49,464 nt of DNA, from the NCBI RefSeq assembly GCF_007990715.1, contig NZ_BJWY01000043.1, positions 1-49,464 of the forward strand, given 5' to 3'. The DNA comes from Nocardia seriolae NBRC 15557. Lineage in GTDB: Bacteria; Actinomycetota; Actinomycetes; Mycobacteriales; Mycobacteriaceae. The position numbers and the translations under genes are program-made. Shown here in pieces: positions 23,437 to 31,179 of the stretch (its first letter is position 1; every line of letters begins with the position of its first letter). The notes beneath the pieces were generated by a model. It saw only the letters and a list, made by a program, of their open reading frames with translations. It was not told the DNA's origin and ran no database searches.

Positions 23437-24012
23437 TCAGGCGATGCCGTAGCGGGTGTAGAGCACGCCGTTGTCGAAGACCTTCGACTCCAGCAGGTTC
23501 AGATTCAACTCGGTCTTGTCGCGGAACAGCGGGGTACCCGCGCCGATCGTCACCGGGTGGATGACGATGCGGTACTCGTCGATGAGCCCGGCCTCGGCGA
23601 ACCAGTGCACCAGCGTGGGGCTGCCGTAGATGACCAGCGCGCCACCGTCTTCCGACTTCAGTTCGTTGATCCGCGCGGCCCCGTCGGTCCCGATGATCCG
23701 GGTGTTGTTCCACTCCGGCGACTCCAGCGTGGTCGAGAAGGCGAGCTTGTCGATGGCGGTGACCCATTGCGCGTGCTCGAGGTCGTGCGCGGTGGCCTCC
23801 GGACTGTCGGACACCGACGACCAGTGGTCGCGCATGCCCACGAAGGTCTTGCGGCCGTAGATCACCGTCCCGACGTCGGCGCGGATGTGCTCGTCGTGGA
23901 ACGCCGCGAGCTCCGGGCTGTAGGAGCGGAAGGTCCACTCCAGCCCGAGTTCGGTGTTCGAGGCCGCGAAGCCGTCGAGGGTCATGTGCTCGAAAGCGAC
24001 TACTTTTCGCAT
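23437..24012 (-). CDS. RibD C-terminal/dihydrofolate-reductase-like protein
   Basis: A 191-residue single-domain member of the RibD-C/DHFR-like fold. The N-terminal strand and loop VVAFEHMTLDGFAA, the segment TVIYGRKTFVGM (cofactor-side GRKT) and ALVIYGSPTLVHWFAEAGLIDEYRIVIHPVTIGAGTPLF are characteristic. These proteins bind NADPH and are reductases of unknown substrate, not the essential DHFR. Many stress-responsive operons carry one beside a DGPF or SRPBCC gene. GGAAGGA lies 6 nt before the ATG. It is the first gene of the putative sigma operon. Confidence 0.85.
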   Translation of the reverse strand: MRKVVAFEHMTLDGFAASNTELGLEWTFRSYSPELAAFHDEHIRADVGTVIYGRKTFVGMRDHWSSVSDSPEATAHDLEHAQWVTAIDKLAFSTTLESPEWNNTRIIGTDGAARINELKSEDGGALVIYGSPTLVHWFAEAGLIDEYRIVIHPVTIGAGTPLFRDKTELNLNLLESKVFDNGVLYTRYGIA

Positions 24013-24085
24013 CCGGGATCCTTCCGTCGAGAGGGCGGACCGCGTTCCGGTCCCTGCCTACTCCTCGAACGGGCGACGCCGGAAT

Positions 24086-24120
24086 CGACACGTCCCGAAA
24101 AAAGAATTCGGGACGTGTCG
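24086..24120. terminator. Hairpin between the VOC and RibD-C genes
   Basis: CGACACGTCCCGAA (24086-24099) pairs perfectly with TTCGGGACGTGTCG (24107-24120): a 14-bp stem with a 7-nt A-rich loop. It lies just after the VOC gene stop (minus strand) and probably ends that transcript. Confidence 0.7.
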
Positions 24121-24134
24121 CGGCGGGCGTGGGA

Positions 24135-24512
24135 TCAGACCCACTGCACCAGTTGGATGACGATGCCGTTGGGGTCGAGGGCCTGGAAGTAGCGCTCGCC
24201 CCAGGGCTCGGTCTCGATCGGCGTCACGATCGGGACGCCTTCGTTTCGCACCCGGTCGTACTCGGCATCGATGTCGTCGACGACGAAGGCGACCAGCAGG
24301 CCTTCGCCCGCGCTGCCCGCGATGCGCTCGGGTTTGAAGCTGCCCAGGCCGGTGCGCAGGTAGACGACATCGAATCCGGCGTCGTCGCGGGTCACGTTCA
24401 CGAAGCCGTCCGCCGACATCTTCTCGGTGAAACCGAAGTGGTCGACGAGGAACTTCGCGGAGGCGATCGGGTCGGGCACGTTCAGGGAGATGACGGAAGC
24501 GGTGATGTTCAA
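24135..24512 (-). CDS. VOC-family (glyoxalase/bleomycin-resistance-like) protein
   Basis: A 125-residue protein with the paired beta-alpha-beta-beta-beta modules of the vicinal-oxygen-chelate fold: ITASVISLNVPDPIASAKFLVDHFGF, VTRDDAGFDVVYLRTG, LLVAFVVDDIDAEYDRVRNEGVPIVTPIETEPWGERYFQALDPNGIVIQLVQW. Family members chelate a metal in dioxygenases or lyases, or bind drugs. The final E/Q ligand position here is Gln (VIQLV), so metal binding is uncertain. It diverges from a TetR gene across a repeat operator, and the VOC protein is the likely target of that regulator. Confidence 0.82.
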   Translation of the reverse strand: MNITASVISLNVPDPIASAKFLVDHFGFTEKMSADGFVNVTRDDAGFDVVYLRTGLGSFKPERIAGSAGEGLLVAFVVDDIDAEYDRVRNEGVPIVTPIETEPWGERYFQALDPNGIVIQLVQWV

Positions 24513-24541
24513 GGGTCCTCCTAGGTGGTGCCGATTAACTC

Positions 24542-24569
24542 TGTACTATGTACGCTGTACTTTGTACGT
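24542..24569. promoter_or_regulatory. Four tandem TGTACNN heptamers, probable TetR operator
   Basis: TGTACTA (24542), TGTACGC (24549), TGTACTT (24556) and TGTACGT (24563) follow each other without gaps. Every GTAC core is itself palindromic, so the array offers several overlapping inverted repeats. It lies 29 bp from the VOC start and 67 bp from the tetR start. Confidence 0.65.
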
Positions 24570-24635
24570 AAATTCCCGGACGCATGCAAAGTGATGACCG
24601 TCACATCGATACGATCGGCGGCGGAGGTGAGGCGA

Positions 24636-25415
24636 ATGGCCGGAAAAGGTGGCGAGCGCAGCAGCGCGGGCGACCCGGTGCGCACGCTCGAATTGCTGTG
24701 GCGCGAGCCCGGATCGGGCGGGTCCACGCGCGGGCCCAAGCAGCGCACCACCCTGGACGCGGTCATCGCGGCCGCGCTGGAGATCGCCGACGCCGAGGGG
24801 ATCGGCGCGCTCACCATGCGGTCGGTGGCCGCGAAGCTGGGCATCACGCCCATGGCCACCTATACATATGTTCCGGGCAAGGCCGAGCTGGTCGACCTCA
24901 TGCTCGATACCGTCTACCAGCACATGCCGCGCCACGATCTGGATGGAATGCCCTGGCGGGAGCGGGTTTCCGCGATCGCCGCCGAGAACCGCGCGCTGCT
25001 GGCCGAGCATCCCTGGGTGGCGTACCTGCCCACCACGCGCCCGCCGCTGGGCCCGGGGGTGGTCGCGAAATACGACCACGAGCTGCGCGCCTTCGACGGA
25101 CTCGGGCTCGGCGACCTCGAGATGGACGCCGCGCTCACCTACCTGCTCGGCTTCGTGACCTCGACCGCGCAGCTCGCCATCGACACCGCCGCGGCCGCGG
25201 CGGCCAGCGGACAGTCCGACCACGAGTGGTGGGAGCGCGCCGCGCCCTTGCTCGAGCGCGTCTTCGATACCGACCGCTACCCCTTGGCGGCCCGCGTCGG
25301 CACGGTGGCCGGGCAGGCGCACGACAGCGCCTACAGCGCGGACCACGCCTACGAATTCGGGTTGGCGAGGGTCCTGGACGGGTTGGCCGTCCTGATCGAA
25401 AACCGCAGGCCCTGA
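24636..25415 (+). CDS. TetR-family regulator (TetR_C-type)
   Basis: A 259-residue repressor. The N-terminus carries a 35-residue extension (VRTLELLWREPGSGGSTRGPKQR) typical of TetR/ActII-type regulators. The HTH is TTLDAVIAAALEIADAEGIGALTMRSVAAKLGITPMATYTYVPGKAELVDLMLD. The C-terminal ligand domain contains RERVSAIAAENRALLAEHPWVAYL and ends EFGLARVLDGLAVLIENR, as in drug-sensing members. GGAGGTGA at 24623-24630 lies 5 nt before the ATG at 24636, which decides the start. It diverges from the VOC gene and probably binds the TGTAC repeat array. Confidence 0.88.
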   Translation: MAGKGGERSSAGDPVRTLELLWREPGSGGSTRGPKQRTTLDAVIAAALEIADAEGIGALTMRSVAAKLGITPMATYTYVPGKAELVDLMLDTVYQHMPRHDLDGMPWRERVSAIAAENRALLAEHPWVAYLPTTRPPLGPGVVAKYDHELRAFDGLGLGDLEMDAALTYLLGFVTSTAQLAIDTAAAAAASGQSDHEWWERAAPLLERVFDTDRYPLAARVGTVAGQAHDSAYSADHAYEFGLARVLDGLAVLIENRRP

Positions 25416-25517
25416 CCGTTCTTTGACCGTGCGGACAATTCACCCGGCACAGACCGATCGGGACGATGGTCTCAATTTCGCCGCGCGGATCGGCCGATCG
25501 CGGGCAGAATTCCAGCT

Positions 25518-26180
25518 ATGCCGCGCGCAACCCCGGCAATCGTTGCCGCCGAAACTTTCACGCGGGCAGCGCAGCCCGTGCTCCCGGTGGGCGATCGCCT
25601 GGTGTTGCGCCCGTGGCTGCGCCGCGACGGCCCCGAGGTGTACTCCGCCTTCCAGGACCCGGCCATCCGTCGCTGGCATGTGCGCACCGCAGACACCGTG
25701 GAGGAGGCCGGGGACTGGGTCGACTCCTGGGCCCGCTCCTGGCACGGCGGCACCGCCGCCAATTGGGCTGTGGCCGACAGCTGTACCGGCCGCCTGATGG
25801 GCCGCGCCTCGCTGCACCACATGGAGCTCTGGCACGGCGAGGCCGAGGTGGCCTACTGGGTGGTCCCGGCCGCCCGCGGCTGCGGTATCGCGCCGCGCGC
25901 GGTGGACGCCCTGGTCGGCTGGGCCTTCGAGGTGGCCGGTTTCCATCGGCTGGAACTGCGACACTCCATCCACAACGGCCAATCCTGCCGAGTCGCCCAC
26001 AAATCCGGCTTCGTCCTGGAAGGCATCAACCGCAGCGCGGGCCTGCACGCCGACGGCTGGCACGACATGCACCTGCACGCCCGGGTGGCCCATCCCGTCG
26101 AACCGGTCCACTCCCACCGGCTCCCGGCCGAGGCCATCCCCGAGGCCGCCACCCAGCCGGTCTACCGGCTCCGCCGTTGA
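25518..26180 (+). CDS. RimJ/RimL-like GNAT acetyltransferase
   Basis: A 220-residue GNAT of the RimJ/RimL type (GNAT_3): GDRLVLRPWLRRDGPEVYSAFQDPAIRRWHV, then GRASLHHMELWHGEAEVAYWVVPAARGCGIAPRAVDALVGWAF with the CoA loop RGCGIA, and FHRLELRHSIHNGQSCRVAHKSGFVLEGINR. RimJ/RimL relatives acetylate protein N-termini or small amines such as antibiotics. The C-terminal 35 residues after LHADGWHDMHLHAR are an extension rich in Pro, His and Ala. Its stop adjoins the convergent CMD gene directly. The substrate is unknown. Confidence 0.85.
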   Translation: MPRATPAIVAAETFTRAAQPVLPVGDRLVLRPWLRRDGPEVYSAFQDPAIRRWHVRTADTVEEAGDWVDSWARSWHGGTAANWAVADSCTGRLMGRASLHHMELWHGEAEVAYWVVPAARGCGIAPRAVDALVGWAFEVAGFHRLELRHSIHNGQSCRVAHKSGFVLEGINRSAGLHADGWHDMHLHARVAHPVEPVHSHRLPAEAIPEAATQPVYRLRR

Positions 26181-26720
26181 TCAGTGATCTGTCTGGATGC
26201 GCAGCGCGGTGATGGTGCTGGCCAGGCCCTCGTATTGGTTGGTGAGCAGGACGATTTCGATGAGGTGGCGTTCGTCGTAGTGGCTCGCCAGCGCCTGCCA
26301 GGTGGGGTCGTCGAGGTCGCGGGTGGTGACGAGCTGGTCGACCGCGGTGAGCAGGGCGCGCTCCTTGTCGGTCCAGCCTTCGGCGGCCGGGCCCTCGCGC
26401 AGGCGGTCCAGGATTTCGGCGGTGACGCCCGCGCGGCGGCCCAGGCGGATGTGATGGTCCATCTCGTAGTCGCATTGCCGCAGGTGGGCGACCCGCAGGA
26501 TGACCAGTTCCGACTCGTAGCGGCGGAGTTTGCCGCCCGGCATGAGGCGGCCGGAGAAGTGCAGCCAGCCCCGGAACAGGCCGCCGGTCCGTCCCAGGGT
26601 GCTGAACAGATGGGCGTCCTCGGTACCGGCGGCGCGGGAAAGCGCCTGCCAGACAACCCAGTTCACCGGTCCGAGCTCCCGCAGCCGGCCGGGAGCGATG
26701 CGTGGCCTCGTCGACACCAT
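26181..26720 (-). CDS. Carboxymuconolactone-decarboxylase/AhpD-like protein
   Basis: An approximately 179-residue helical protein of the CMD/AhpD fold. The core ESELVILRVAHLRQCDYEMDHHIRLGRRAGV carries the family E-x5-R...C-x-x-E-x-x-H pattern, but with one Cys only (QCDYEMDHH) where AhpD has C-x-x-C. Peroxidase activity through a Cys pair is therefore unlikely. Later EGWTDKERALLTAVDQLV repeats the helical hairpin. The start is uncertain (ATG 26720; GTG 26717 or 26735 possible). The gene lies 55 nt after gntR on the same strand and may be the last gene of the urea-transport transcript. Confidence 0.75.
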   Translation of the reverse strand: MVSTRPRIAPGRLRELGPVNWVVWQALSRAAGTEDAHLFSTLGRTGGLFRGWLHFSGRLMPGGKLRRYESELVILRVAHLRQCDYEMDHHIRLGRRAGVTAEILDRLREGPAAEGWTDKERALLTAVDQLVTTRDLDDPTWQALASHYDERHLIEIVLLTNQYEGLASTITALRIQTDH

Positions 26721-26775
26721 CCCTCTAGTCAACACCCTGTCCCAGTCACCCGCCAGAGCAAACGCGGCGGCTCGC

Positions 26776-27549
26776 TCATTCCCGCACCGCCTGAGCCAGT
26801 TTCGTCAGTTCCAGCGCCCGCCGCGCCCGGGTCAGGACGTGCGCCCGGGAGCTGGTGAGGTGGGCCAGCAGGGTGCGCAGGGCGGTATCGAGATCACCCG
26901 TGAGCAGGTGCTCGGCGATCGCGATGTGGTCGTCGGCCATGGCGGCGATGCGGCCCGGGGTGGGCATGTCCAGGGCGCGCACCGGGCGCACCCGGGCGTG
27001 CACGGTCGAGAGTGCATCGGCCAGCGCCGTGTTTCCGGCGGCCCGCAGCAGCGTGGTGTGGAACTGCTCGTCGGCCGCGATGAGGGCGGCCCCGGGCTCG
27101 GGCGGATGTTCGCGGATGCGCCGCCACGCCTCGAGTTCTTCGCGCACCGCGGTGGTGTCCGGCGCGCCGCCCCTGGGGAGGGCGGCCGCGATCGAGGTCG
27201 CGGGTGCTTCCCGCGTCGCCGTGGTCGGCGATTCCGGCGGGCTGGACGGGGTGGTCTGGAGGCGCTGGATGCCCCTGGCCTCCAGCACGATTCGGAGTTC
27301 ATAGAGGTCGCCGAGCTCATCGACCCGGGGGCGGTACGGGTAGAGGCCGTCGGTGTGGCGTTCCAGCAGTCCGTCGGCGTAGAGGCGGGCCAGCGCCTCG
27401 CGGACGGGGGTGCGGGAGACGCCGTAGGTCTCGGCGAGGCGTTCCTCGCCGAGCCGTTCGGTCGGCACCAGCACTCCGGCCGCGAGATCGCGCTGGAGCG
27501 CTCGATAGACCCGCTCGGACAACGGAATACGCCCCCTGCGCGCGTTCAC
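26776..27549 (-). CDS. GntR-family (FadR/FCD-type) regulator of the urea-transport operon
   Basis: A 257-residue regulator. The N-terminal winged helix is SERVYRALQRDLAAGVLVPTERLGEERLAETYGVSRTPVREALARLYADGLLE. The C-terminal FCD-type ligand domain contains AADEQFHTTLLRAAGN, RIAAMADDHIAIAEHLLTGD and LLAHLTSSRAHV. Between them lies an unusual Pro/Thr/Ser-rich linker (TTPSSPPESPTTATREAP) where FCD helices normally run. The GTG start lies 12 nt after urtE, so it is the sixth gene of the urt operon. It probably controls that operon, and the palindrome upstream of urtA with its TTGTATAC core is a fitting operator. Confidence 0.85.
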   Translation of the reverse strand: MNARRGRIPLSERVYRALQRDLAAGVLVPTERLGEERLAETYGVSRTPVREALARLYADGLLERHTDGLYPYRPRVDELGDLYELRIVLEARGIQRLQTTPSSPPESPTTATREAPATSIAAALPRGGAPDTTAVREELEAWRRIREHPPEPGAALIAADEQFHTTLLRAAGNTALADALSTVHARVRPVRALDMPTPGRIAAMADDHIAIAEHLLTGDLDTALRTLLAHLTSSRAHVLTRARRALELTKLAQAVRE

Positions 27550-27561
27550 GGGTGCGCCCGA

Positions 27562-28254
27562 TCAGATCGCCATGGCCAGGCGCACCGCGGATTCCGCGCC
27601 CGCGCCGCCGGCCCCCGAGGAGGTCACGCGGCCCGAGCGCAGGACGTAGAACTGCTGGGCGGCCTGCAACGCGAATCCGATGTGCTGTTCCACCAGCAAC
27701 ACACTCAAGCCGCCGCGATTGGTGAGCTCGATAATGGTGCGTTCGATCTCGGCCACCACCGACGGCTGGATGCCCTCGGTCGGCTCGTCGAGGATCAGCA
27801 GCTTCGGTTCGGTGATGAGGGCGCGGGCGATGGCCAGCTGCTGACGCTGGCCGCCGGAGAGCAGTCCGGCCTTGCGGGACAGCAGTTCCCGCAGCGCCGG
27901 GAACAGGTCCAGCGATTCGGCGATGAGTTCCTTGCCGCGGGCCCGGCCGTCGGCCACCACCTGGAGGTTCTCCATTGTGGACAGCTGTGGAAAACTCTGC
28001 TGCCCCTGCGGCACGTAGGCCAGGCCGCGCTTGACCCGGCGCGAGGGCGACATCTTGGTGATGTCCTCGCCGTCGAAGTGGATCTTCCCGGACTTGGCGG
28101 GCAGCAGGCCGACCGCCGCGCGCAGCAGCGAGGTCTGCCCGGCCCCGTTGTGGCCCATGATGGCCGCGACGCCGTTCTCCGGAACCGTCAGGGAGACACC
28201 GTGAATGACTTCGGTGCGGCCGTAGCCGGTGTGTAGGTCAGTGAGCTCCAGCAT
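27562..28254 (-). CDS. urtE: Urea ABC transporter ATP-binding subunit UrtE
   Basis: A 230-residue branched-chain/urea-type ABC ATPase. The signature LSGGQRQQLAIARAL, Walker B LLILDEPTEGIQP and the H-loop LVEQHIGFAL are intact. Walker A reads GHNGAGQTS: the invariant Lys is Gln (CAG where AAG is expected), one base away from normal. Unless this is a sequence error, this subunit should bind ATP poorly and the transporter may rely on the UrtD site. The start ATG 28254 overlaps the end of urtD by 17 nt; AGAGG lies 6 nt upstream. Confidence 0.9.
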   Translation of the reverse strand: MLELTDLHTGYGRTEVIHGVSLTVPENGVAAIMGHNGAGQTSLLRAAVGLLPAKSGKIHFDGEDITKMSPSRRVKRGLAYVPQGQQSFPQLSTMENLQVVADGRARGKELIAESLDLFPALRELLSRKAGLLSGGQRQQLAIARALITEPKLLILDEPTEGIQPSVVAEIERTIIELTNRGGLSVLLVEQHIGFALQAAQQFYVLRSGRVTSSGAGGAGAESAVRLAMAI

Positions 28255-29029
28255 CGGCGGCCTCTGCTTCCTGGTCGGTGGTCGGCGGCAGTTCACCCGC
28301 CGCGGCGGTGCCGAGGTAGACCTCCTGCACCTTGGGATCGGCCTGGACGGCTTCGACGCTGCCTTCGCTGAGCACCCGGCCCCCGGCTAGCACGGTGACC
28401 GAGTTGGCGAAGGCGCGCATGAAGTCCATGTCGTGCTCGACGACGATGATCACGCGGTTGTCGCCGATGCGGCGCAACAGGTTTCCGGTCTCCTCGCGCT
28501 CCTCGGCGCTCATGCCCGCGACGGGTTCGTCGAGCAGCAGCACCGAGGCGTTCTGCACCAGCAGCATGCCGATCTCGAGCCACTGCTTCTGGCCGTGCGC
28601 GAGCACCCCGGCGGGTTTGTCGCGCAGCTCGGTGAGGCCGGTGATCTCGAGGGCCTCGTCGATGGCGGGGAGCACGGACTTGCGGCGGCGCAGCAGGGTG
28701 AGCGCGGAACGCCCTGCGCCCGCGGCGATATCGAGGTTCTGCAAGACGGTGAGCTGTTCGAACACGCTCGCCGTCTGGAACGTCCGGCCCACGCCGAGCC
28801 GGGCGATCTGGTGCACCTTGCGGCCGACGAGCTCGGTACCGCTCTTGCGCGCCGAGCCGGTGGCCGGGGTGAGGCCGGTGATGGCGTCGATGAGGGTGGT
28901 CTTGCCCGCGCCGTTGGGTCCGATGAGGAAGCGCAGATCGCCTTGCAGGACGGTGAGATCCACGTCGGAGACGGCCTTGAAGCCGTCGAAACTCACCGAC
29001 AGCTTGCTGATTTCGAGATATTCGGCCAT
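28238..29029 (-). CDS. urtD: Urea ABC transporter ATP-binding subunit UrtD
   Basis: A 263-residue ABC ATPase of the UrtD/LivG type. Walker A GPNGAGKTT is canonical, Walker B is VLLLDEPVAGMSAEE, and the signature is the UrtD-typical LAHGQKQWLEIGM in place of LSGGQ. The H-loop is VVEHDMDFMR. Residues VHQIARLGVGRTFQTASVFEQLTVLQNL hold the Q-loop. The C-terminal tail (ELPPTTDQEAEAADAGAH) is acidic and low-complexity. The start codon overlaps the urtC stop as TGATG, so translation is coupled. Confidence 0.93.
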   Translation of the reverse strand: MAEYLEISKLSVSFDGFKAVSDVDLTVLQGDLRFLIGPNGAGKTTLIDAITGLTPATGSARKSGTELVGRKVHQIARLGVGRTFQTASVFEQLTVLQNLDIAAGAGRSALTLLRRRKSVLPAIDEALEITGLTELRDKPAGVLAHGQKQWLEIGMLLVQNASVLLLDEPVAGMSAEEREETGNLLRRIGDNRVIIVVEHDMDFMRAFANSVTVLAGGRVLSEGSVEAVQADPKVQEVYLGTAAAGELPPTTDQEAEAADAGAH

Positions 29030-30207
29030 CAGGCTTCCACCTTCTCCTCGACGGCGGGGGCATTCTCCTCGACAGCGGAGGCAGCGGTCTCGACCGGTTC
29101 GGCCGGGACGACCGGCGCGGGCTCGACCACCGCCGTCGGTGCGGGCCGCAACCGCTCCAGCAATTGCTTTGCCATGGGCCCGAATCCGGCCAGCCCGGCC
29201 GGAATGAAGCCGACCACCACGATGAACAGCGCGCCCTGGAAGTAGGTCCACGCCGACGGGAAGTGCTCGGAGAACGTGGTCTGCGCCCAGGCCACGCCGA
29301 CCGCGCCCAGCACCGGCCCGAGCAGGGTGGTGCGGCCGCCGATGGCGACGCCGATCAGGAAGGCGATGGACGGGACGACACCGATGTCGGCGGGGGAGAT
29401 GATGCCGACGATCGGGGTGAACAGCGCGCCCGCGATGCCCGCGAAGAAGGCGGCCACCACGTAGGCGACGATCTTGATATTGGCCGGGTCGTAACCCAGG
29501 AAGCGGACCCGCTCCTCCTGATCACGCACGGCCACAAGCAGTTCGCCGTAGCGGCTGCGCATCAGCTGGCGCGCCACCGCCACCACGATCAGCAGCGTGG
29601 CCGCCGCGATGAAGAACAGCATGCGCCGGTTCACCGGATCGTCCAGGCGGAAGCCGAAGAACGAGCGGAAGTCGCTCAATCCGGTGAAGCCGCCGATGGT
29701 CTGCTGCCCGGTGAGCAGAATGGCCAGCGCCGCGGCCAGCGCCTGGCTCAGGATGGCGAAGTACGCGCCCTTGACGCGGCGCTTGAAGACACCGAAACCC
29801 AGCACCGCCGCGATCAACGCGGGCAGCACCAGAATCGCCAGGATCGCCACCGGCGCGGACTCGAAAGGCTGCCAGTACGAGGGCAATTTGTCGACGCCCG
29901 CGATGGTCATGAACTCCGGCACGTCCTCGTGAGCCTTGGCGGTGTCGGCCATCTGCATGTGCATGGCCATGATGTACGCGCCGATGCCGAAGAACACGCC
30001 CTGGCCGAGGGTGAGCATGCCGCCGCGCCCCCAGGCCAGGCCGATGCCGACGGCGACGATGGCGAAGCAGAGGAACTTGGCCAGCAGGCTCAACCGGAAA
30101 TCGGTGAGCATGGCGGGCGCGATGCCGAACAGCACGATGGCGGCAATGGCGAAGCCGCCCAGGGCTTTCAGGGACGAGTTGGCGCGCAGACGCTGGACGA
30201 TGGTCAT
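29029..30207 (-). CDS. urtC: Urea ABC transporter permease UrtC
   Basis: A 392-residue LivM-type inner-membrane permease with about ten hydrophobic segments. Features seen are the N-terminal LAKFLCFAIVAVGIGLAWGRGGMLTLGQGVFFGIGAY, the coupling-helix region SRYGELLVAVRDQEERVRFLGYDPANIKIVAYVVAAFFAGIAGAL, and GGRTTLLGPVLGAVGV. A Glu/Ala/Pro-rich cytoplasmic tail of about 40 residues (VEPAPVVPAEPVETAASAVEENAP) is added at the C-terminus, longer than usual. The start overlaps the urtB stop as ATGA. It pairs with UrtB to form the urea channel. Confidence 0.92.
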   Translation of the reverse strand: MTIVQRLRANSSLKALGGFAIAAIVLFGIAPAMLTDFRLSLLAKFLCFAIVAVGIGLAWGRGGMLTLGQGVFFGIGAYIMAMHMQMADTAKAHEDVPEFMTIAGVDKLPSYWQPFESAPVAILAILVLPALIAAVLGFGVFKRRVKGAYFAILSQALAAALAILLTGQQTIGGFTGLSDFRSFFGFRLDDPVNRRMLFFIAAATLLIVVAVARQLMRSRYGELLVAVRDQEERVRFLGYDPANIKIVAYVVAAFFAGIAGALFTPIVGIISPADIGVVPSIAFLIGVAIGGRTTLLGPVLGAVGVAWAQTTFSEHFPSAWTYFQGALFIVVVGFIPAGLAGFGPMAKQLLERLRPAPTAVVEPAPVVPAEPVETAASAVEENAPAVEEKVEA

Positions 30208-31088
30208 GCCAGGCTCCTGGTGCGGACGGTGAACAGACCCTGCGGGCGCACCTGCAGGAAGATCACGACCACGATGAAGACGATCACCTTGGCGACCGTC
30301 GCGGTGGTCGAGTACTCGACGAACGAATTCAGCAGGCCCATGGCGAAGGCCGCGATGACGGTGCCCTTGATCTGCCCGAGGCCGCCGATGACGACCACCA
30401 GGAAGGCGTCCACCAGATACGACTGCCCGATGGTGGGGCTGGTGGAACCGATCAGGGTGAGCGCGACACCCGCCACGGCCGCCAGCCCGGAGCCGATGAA
30501 GAAGGTGCTGACGTCGGTGAGACGGGAAGAGACGCCGGAGGTTTCGGCCAGGCTGCGGTTCTGCACCACCGCCCGGATGCGACGGCCCAGCGGCGTCGTC
30601 TTGAGCGCGGTGGCCAGCGCGATGACCGCGACCACGGCCAGCACCATGATGAAGATGCGGGTCTTGGGCACCACGGTGCCCGCGATGGTGATGCCGCCGG
30701 TCAGCCAGTCCGGCGCGACCACGTTCTTGGCGGGCGCACCGAAGATGTCGCGCACCGCCTGCTGCAACACCAGCCCGACACCGAAGGTGACCAGCAGGGT
30801 GTCCAGCGGGCGGTCGTACATCCAGCGGATGAGCCCCATTTCCAGGGCCGCGCCCAGCAGGCCGCCGACCAGGAAGCCGACGAGCAGCGACACGATCAGC
30901 GCCACCCCCGTCGCCGAGATCAGTTGCTCCACAACGTAGGTGGTGTAGCAACCGGCCATGATGAATTCGCCGTGCGCCATATTGATGACGCCCATCTGAC
31001 CGAAGGTCAATGACAACCCCAGCGCGGCGAGCAGCAGGATCGAGCCCAGGCTCAAGCCCGTGAAGAGCTGTCCGACAGCCACATCCAT
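30204..31088 (-). CDS. urtB: Urea ABC transporter permease UrtB
   Basis: A 294-residue LivH-type permease. It begins MDVAVGQLFTGLSLGSILLLAALGLSLTFGQMGVINMAHGEFIMAG, which includes the conserved NMAHGE segment. It continues with the loop ALKTTPLGRRIRAVVQNRSLAETSGV that contacts the ATPases, and ends GGLGQIKGTVIAAFAMGLLNSFVEY. AGAGG lies 8 nt before ATG 31088. An upstream in-frame start at 31151 lacks such support. It lies 91 nt downstream of urtA. Confidence 0.93.
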   Translation of the reverse strand: MDVAVGQLFTGLSLGSILLLAALGLSLTFGQMGVINMAHGEFIMAGCYTTYVVEQLISATGVALIVSLLVGFLVGGLLGAALEMGLIRWMYDRPLDTLLVTFGVGLVLQQAVRDIFGAPAKNVVAPDWLTGGITIAGTVVPKTRIFIMVLAVVAVIALATALKTTPLGRRIRAVVQNRSLAETSGVSSRLTDVSTFFIGSGLAAVAGVALTLIGSTSPTIGQSYLVDAFLVVVIGGLGQIKGTVIAAFAMGLLNSFVEYSTTATVAKVIVFIVVVIFLQVRPQGLFTVRTRSLA

Positions 31089-31179
31089 GATCAGTACCTC
31101 TTGAGTTCTATTGGTGGAGAACGCCGTACGGCTGGTGCGGGAACCCCGCACCAGCCGCCCCTCATCGGCGGCCGCCGAA

